Part shown: positions 31,520 to 34,601 of the stretch, one piece after another
How positions within the stretch are numbered: the first letter of the stretch is position 1
Layout of the letters: each line of letters opens with the position of its first letter
DNA from: Candidatus Methanogaster sp.
GTDB lineage: Archaea > Halobacteriota > Methanosarcinia > Methanosarcinales > Methanogasteraceae
Length of the DNA: 34,601 nucleotides
Assembly (NCBI GenBank): GCA_013572355.1
Contig: QBUV01000094.1
Span: forward strand, 1 to 34,601
Direction of reading: 5' to 3'
Translations under genes and position numbers: made by a program
Notes under the pieces: model-generated
What the model was told of the DNA's origin: nothing
What the model saw: only the letters and a program-made list of their open reading frames with translations
The model's database searches: none

Positions 31520-31692
31520 CCGGGCCAGGTTCCGTACTGAAACCCAAGAGCGATCGCGAATATGCCAGCGACAGCAGCGATTATAACCACAGTCTTTGGA
31601 TTGATGCGTATCGCGGTCTCGTCTGCATCGTAATATCTCATCAGACCCGCAGAAGACATGAGTCCGCTGCCACTTGCTTTCTTTTTAGCCAT
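31516..31692 (-). CDS. secG: preprotein translocase subunit Sec61 beta (SecG-type)
   Basis: The 58-residue protein is archaeal Sec61 beta: a basic, glycine/serine-rich cytoplasmic start (MAKKKASGSGLMSSAGLMRYYD), the conserved IRINPKTVV, and one membrane helix (about 33-50), ending near FQYGTWPG. It joins SecY and SecE in the export channel. I choose the ATG at 31692 since homologues begin MAKK and a TATA box (CGTTTATGTG, 31717-31726) is centred about 29 nt upstream; a start at 31719 would lie within that box. Its stop codon is interlocked with that of elp3 in the sequence TTAA. Confidence 0.88.
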   Translation of the reverse strand: MAKKKASGSGLMSSAGLMRYYDADETAIRINPKTVVIIAAVAGIFAIALGFQYGTWPG

Positions 31693-31786
31693 TGACGTCA
31701 TTATCTCTGGCGATGTCACATAAACGTTTCTATCATTGGATGAAGGGTTACTTTATTATGTATCTGCTACAGAATGTATCTATTAC

Positions 31787-32164
31787 ATGAGTGTAAGGAT
31801 TATGGCTGTGGACGATGAACCGGATACGGTAGACCTGATCACACTGGTGCTTGAAAATGAGGGTTATGAGGTACTGCCAGCTTACAGCGGCAGAGATGCG
31901 CTGGACATGCTCAAAGATACAAAACCCGATCTGATCCTGCTGGATATTATGATGGAAGATATCGATGGCTGGGGGGTGTACGAATCAATCCGTAAAAATG
32001 AGGAAACGAAGGATATTCCAGTGGTGATGCTCACAGCAAAGGCGCAGTCCATCGATAAGATGATCGGTCTGCATGTTGTCGGTGTCGATGAATACATCAC
32101 CAAGCCATTCGGTCACAGAGAGTTGATCGATGGCATAAAGAAGCACCTGCCAGTGACCGGATGA
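31787..32164 (+). CDS. receiver-only response regulator
   Basis: This 125-residue CheY-like protein has the acidic pair D9-D10, phospho-acceptor D53 (LILLDIMM), T83 (MLTAK) and K106 (ITKPFG), so it should be phosphorylated. It has no output domain. A partner histidine kinase is not in the window. The ATG at 31787 (MSVRIMAVDDE) is the family-like start; a TATA-like CTTTATTAT (31751-31759) predicts a nearly leaderless transcript. The frame is open to 31736 but that extension is unlike receiver domains. Seven nt downstream begins a PPC-domain gene, then an unknown gene, forming a three-gene operon. Confidence 0.9.
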   Translation: MSVRIMAVDDEPDTVDLITLVLENEGYEVLPAYSGRDALDMLKDTKPDLILLDIMMEDIDGWGVYESIRKNEETKDIPVVMLTAKAQSIDKMIGLHVVGVDEYITKPFGHRELIDGIKKHLPVTG

Positions 32165-32171
32165 GGATGAG

Positions 32172-32606
32172 ATGGACTACACAGCGGGCGCGATTGGCAG
32201 AGTGTTCATCGCACGCATCGATCATGATGAAGATCTGCTCGACGAACTCGTCAAACTCGCAAGATCAGAAGAGATCAAGCAGGCATTCTTCATGCTGATA
32301 GGGGCTGTTAAGAATATGCAGGTCGTGACCGGACCGAAGGAGGACACTGTCCCGCCGGATCCGATGTGGCACTCGATCGCGGGCGCTTGCGAGATACTCG
32401 GTATCGGAAACATCCTCTGGAAGGACGGGGACCCGAGCATCCATCTCCATGCAGCGCTTGGCAAGGGCGATGACGTGACTGTCGGCTGTCTGCGCGATAG
32501 CGTCGATACGTACCTCACCACCGAAGCTATCATATTCGAGATATCAGGCATCGCTGCAGAACGGGTGTACGATGATATGTACGGGATCGCACGGATGGTG
32601 TTATGA
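32172..32606 (+). CDS. PPC/DUF296-domain protein
   Basis: The 144-residue protein is a single PPC domain (plants and prokaryotes conserved, DUF296), a trimer-forming fold found fused to AT-hooks in plants and alone in prokaryotes. Visible landmarks are GRVFIARIDHDEDLLDELVKLA (about 8-29), FFMLIGAVKNM (36-46), and SIHLHAALGKGDDVTVGCL (about 92-110), the metal/histidine strand. The biochemical role of prokaryotic members is unknown; DNA or nucleotide binding has been proposed. It lies between a receiver protein and an unknown protein, with a 7-nt gap before and a 4-nt ATGA overlap after. Confidence 0.85.
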   Translation: MDYTAGAIGRVFIARIDHDEDLLDELVKLARSEEIKQAFFMLIGAVKNMQVVTGPKEDTVPPDPMWHSIAGACEILGIGNILWKDGDPSIHLHAALGKGDDVTVGCLRDSVDTYLTTEAIIFEISGIAAERVYDDMYGIARMVL

Positions 32607-33769
32607 TGAAATATCTATATCAGGACTCTGTAAAACTCCCCTCGAAGCGTGATTTCATTCACGATCTGGAGGCTCTACTGGACGTGACCGCGGCGGTCGT
32701 TCCGCTTGAAGACGAGATCATCTCGGCTAATAACGAAGTGGAAGAGAGCCACCATGCGAAGGATAGGAAAATTTCCGGGCTGAGAACGTTCGAAAGCGAG
32801 GTGACGAGGCAGATGAACGAGATCGTCAGGGATGGCGGCACCGATGAGATGCAGGTCTGCAAGAATGCGGTCATAGATGTGTGTGCATCCTGCGTGGATC
32901 AACAGAAGGCAAAGATCGATTCCGAGTCTGGTGCATCACTAACTGATCTGGCTGAGAAGATCGACCTCAACGCGGAGCGTATCTGCAAGATAGTCAGTCC
33001 GTTTCTCGAATTCGGAGTATATGGCGCCAGATTTGCATATTCGCTCGAATCGGAGGGGAAAAAGGGACTCCACGGCGAGTTCAAAGCAGATCTGGGCGAG
33101 CTATCATTCGCTTATGAACTGCGGTTTAAGGATGCGGTCACTGTGAAGCAGCTGGTAGGTTCGTTCGCAATTCCGGTACCGAGAAAGGCAGGGATATTCC
33201 ACAGTGAAGAAACTGTGAAGATGCTGGACATGTCGCATCACCGTTTGGCTGATGTCACCTACTCGAATAACCAGGTAACCGCAGAATTTAAAGACAGAAG
33301 GGGAGCAAAAATGGTCCGCATCGAGATGAAAACTGCCACCGATGATTATTCGATAGTGTATGAAGGTGCAGAGCCGGTCAATCTGACAAGAGACGAATTG
33401 GTCTCAAAAGAGATCGATAGCGATGGTGCCACCGGTCTCATGCACGCGGTGATCGGTTATGTGTTGGATACAGAAAAACGCGAGGTTGCGACGCTTGTGA
33501 GACTGACGTTTAATGGCATGAATGTGATCAGAGAGCCGCTCGCCTCTGATGCGCTGAAGGTCATGCTCGCGGAATACGGCAGATTCGCAAACGAATGTAT
33601 CGCACACGGGGCGGCAAAGGACGAATTCGTGATAAAGATCGAATCGGACGACGGCACAAGGACTGAGAAATACATGTCGATCTCGACGGTCAAGGAGCGT
33701 CTGCTCGGGATCGGGGAAGCGGGCGCGGAACTGGCGGATGCATTTGGACTGGGGACGAGCGCGTCATGA
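32603..33769 (+). CDS. unrecognised 388-residue protein, operon partner of receiver and PPC proteins
   Basis: I do not recognise this protein. It has no signal peptide or membrane helix. Residues 20-120 are polar and mostly helical (EVEESHHAKDRKISGLRTFESEV) and may form a coiled coil, with two cysteine-bearing turns (VCKNAVIDVCASC, about 84-96). Residues 130-300 look beta-rich with alternating patterns (HGEFKADLGELSFAYELRFKD; VTYSNNQVTAEFKDRRGAKMVRIEMKT), and the end (about 300-388) is mixed alpha/beta. It overlaps the PPC gene by 4 nt, so it is made together with that protein and the response regulator. It could be the effector or scaffold of a signalling unit; this is inference from position only. 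Confidence 0.75.
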   Translation: MMKYLYQDSVKLPSKRDFIHDLEALLDVTAAVVPLEDEIISANNEVEESHHAKDRKISGLRTFESEVTRQMNEIVRDGGTDEMQVCKNAVIDVCASCVDQQKAKIDSESGASLTDLAEKIDLNAERICKIVSPFLEFGVYGARFAYSLESEGKKGLHGEFKADLGELSFAYELRFKDAVTVKQLVGSFAIPVPRKAGIFHSEETVKMLDMSHHRLADVTYSNNQVTAEFKDRRGAKMVRIEMKTATDDYSIVYEGAEPVNLTRDELVSKEIDSDGATGLMHAVIGYVLDTEKREVATLVRLTFNGMNVIREPLASDALKVMLAEYGRFANECIAHGAAKDEFVIKIESDDGTRTEKYMSISTVKERLLGIGEAGAELADAFGLGTSAS

Positions 33770-33797
33770 CAATGTGTAGGAACTGCCGTGCCTTATG

Positions 33798-33849
33798 GGC
33801 TCGCCACGAGCCGTATAGTACACTCCCAAGTATAATACTTATGAGTGTA
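33798..33849. repeat. tandem hairpins before the NYN gene
   Basis: Two inverted repeats lie 14 nt apart: GGCTCG-CCA-CGAGCC (33798-33812) and a nested one at 33819-33849, outer TACACTC/GAGTGTA and inner AAGTAT-A-ATACTT. The first may terminate the upstream operon although no T run follows. The second is DNA-symmetric and could be a protein site or an element end. Confidence 0.5.
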
Positions 33850-33941
33850 TTCATAGACCGGGGGCGGGAATTGTCACTCCTCAAAGTTATTGGAAGAATG
33901 TTTTTAAATTTATTGAGCGGTAATAGGAGAGTGATCCAAAT

Positions 33942-34601
33942 ATGATTGACCAATTTAATGATACCAATAAGATAAAAATTGCTTTGCTGATAGATGGAGA
34001 TAATGCACAAGCGACTCTAATTGAAAAAATCTTAGCTGAAACGGGTAAACACGGACCAATTACGATAAGACGTATTTATGGCGACTGGACTACACCAAAT
34101 ATGAATAGGTGGAAAGAGACTTTGAATAATCTTGCAATTCAACCAATCCAACAATTCCGTTATACTGTTGGCAAGAACGCCACAGATAGTGCTATGATTA
34201 TTGATGCAATGGATATCCTTCATGACGGTTCAGTAGAAGGTTTTTGTATCGTTTCCAGTGACAGTGATTATACAAGACTTGCAACTAGAATCCGTGAAAG
34301 TGGCATTCTTGTGATGGGGATTGGTAAAAGCACAACACCAAAGGCATTCGTAAAGGCATGCAACATATTCATTTATACTGAAAATCTAACACCTAAAGAT
34401 TCCATCCGGGGAAATGAAACGGAATTAAAGAGTTCATTAACAACCGATGAAAAAGCGAAAATATCGGATCCGATCCCATTACTCAAAGAAGCTTTTGAAA
34501 TGGCTTTAGGAGAGGATAGTTGGGCACATTTGAGTACGATGGGAAATTGTTTACTCCAGTTAGATCCGGGGTTTGATCCAAGGTCTTATGGATACAAACA
34601 A
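33942..34601 (+). CDS. NYN-domain nuclease with OST-HTH/LOTUS domain (3' end beyond window)
   Basis: At least 220 residues are encoded and the frame is open at the window edge. Residues 10-145 form a NYN (PIN-like, LabA/DUF88) domain: acidic residues in LIDGDNAQ (15-22), NATDSAMIIDAMD (about 68-80) and SSDSDYTRLA (about 94-103) fit the metal-dependent RNase site. Residues 178-220 (PIPLLKEAFEMALGEDSWAHL and on) begin an OST-HTH/LOTUS domain, the usual RNA-binding companion. AGGAGAGTGAT precedes the ATG by about 6 nt. The gene is visibly richer in A+T, with codons ending in A/T, unlike the genes before it, suggesting transfer. Such proteins occur in RNA turnover and near mobile or defence genes. 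Confidence 0.85.
   Translation, partial: MIDQFNDTNKIKIALLIDGDNAQATLIEKILAETGKHGPITIRRIYGDWTTPNMNRWKETLNNLAIQPIQQFRYTVGKNATDSAMIIDAMDILHDGSVEGFCIVSSDSDYTRLATRIRESGILVMGIGKSTTPKAFVKACNIFIYTENLTPKDSIRGNETELKSSLTTDEKAKISDPIPLLKEAFEMALGEDSWAHLSTMGNCLLQLDPGFDPRSYGYKQ

Noticed and set aside
33798-33849. Hairpins as ends of an IS200/IS605-type element
   Set aside because: No TnpA or TnpB gene is visible in the window; the idea remains open only if one lies beyond the right edge.
1-34601. CRISPR arrays, insertion sequences, rRNA genes or a replication origin
   Set aside because: I saw no regularly spaced repeats, transposase, rRNA or Cdc6/Orc gene. The palindrome cluster at 1984-2169 is not next to an initiator gene and is not claimed as an origin.

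Overview
The window looks like chromosomal backbone of an anaerobic archaeon related to methanogens or to methane/alkane oxidisers (Halobacteriota, roughly Methanosarcina-like or an ANME/Syntropharchaeia-type relative). Grounds: a coenzyme M biosynthesis gene (comE), the corrinoid Fe-S subunit of CODH/acetyl-CoA synthase (cdhE), an FmdE-family gene, archaeal cobalamin and F420-type cofactor genes (cobY, class II aldolase), mevalonate kinase, RadA, SRP19, Sec61 beta, SepF, a Methanosarcina-type S-layer-domain protein with a PGF-CTERM tail, and a tRNA-Tyr with a C1-G72 pair and a bulge-helix-bulge intron. No mcr gene lies in the window, so methanogenesis versus alkane oxidation cannot be decided. 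Coding is dense, with a G+C content around one half. TATA boxes commonly sit about 27 nt before a start codon, which implies leaderless first genes.

Layout. 1-3.6 kb: comE (-) and a DUF1464 kinase-like gene (+) diverge from a palindromic TATA box; a palindrome-rich gap separates the latter from prephenate dehydrogenase (-). 3.6-7 kb: slipin-NfeD membrane pair (+), PHP phosphoesterase, SRP19 and intron-containing tRNA-Tyr (all -). 7-11.5 kb: cobY and a fuculose-phosphate-type aldolase (-), gatA (+), mevalonate kinase (-), and a MazF-type toxin-antitoxin pair (-). 11.5-17.4 kb: a five-gene operon on the minus strand, fmdE-like, solute-binding protein, two permeases and a double ATPase, of the peptide/nickel ABC class.

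17.5-25 kb (+): S-layer-type surface protein, sepF directly followed by cdhE, a gap with a strong terminator and a possible small RNA, uvrC, an N5-glutamine methyltransferase-like gene, radA and phosphoglycolate phosphatase. 25-27.8 kb (-): a 904-residue FAD/Fe-S fusion oxidoreductase of the glycolate/lactate dehydrogenase plus HdrD-like type. 27.9-31.7 kb: archaeal bactofilin-like protein overlapping fumarase alpha, Elp3, and Sec61 beta (-). 31.8-33.8 kb: a receiver-only response regulator, a PPC/DUF296 protein and an unrecognised 388-residue protein in one operon. The window ends in an AT-rich NYN/LOTUS-type nuclease gene, incomplete at the edge and preceded by strong hairpins; it looks acquired.

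Most promising leads: an exact 19-bp element just upstream of TATA boxes before radA and before the uvrC leader; the tRNA-Tyr/SRP19 junction of 4 nt; the FmdE-transporter operon; the sepF-cdhE pair; the response regulator/PPC/unknown operon; and a possible frameshifted N terminus in the FAD/Fe-S oxidoreductase. I did not find a defence island, CRISPR array, insertion sequence or a clearly new multi-gene system.
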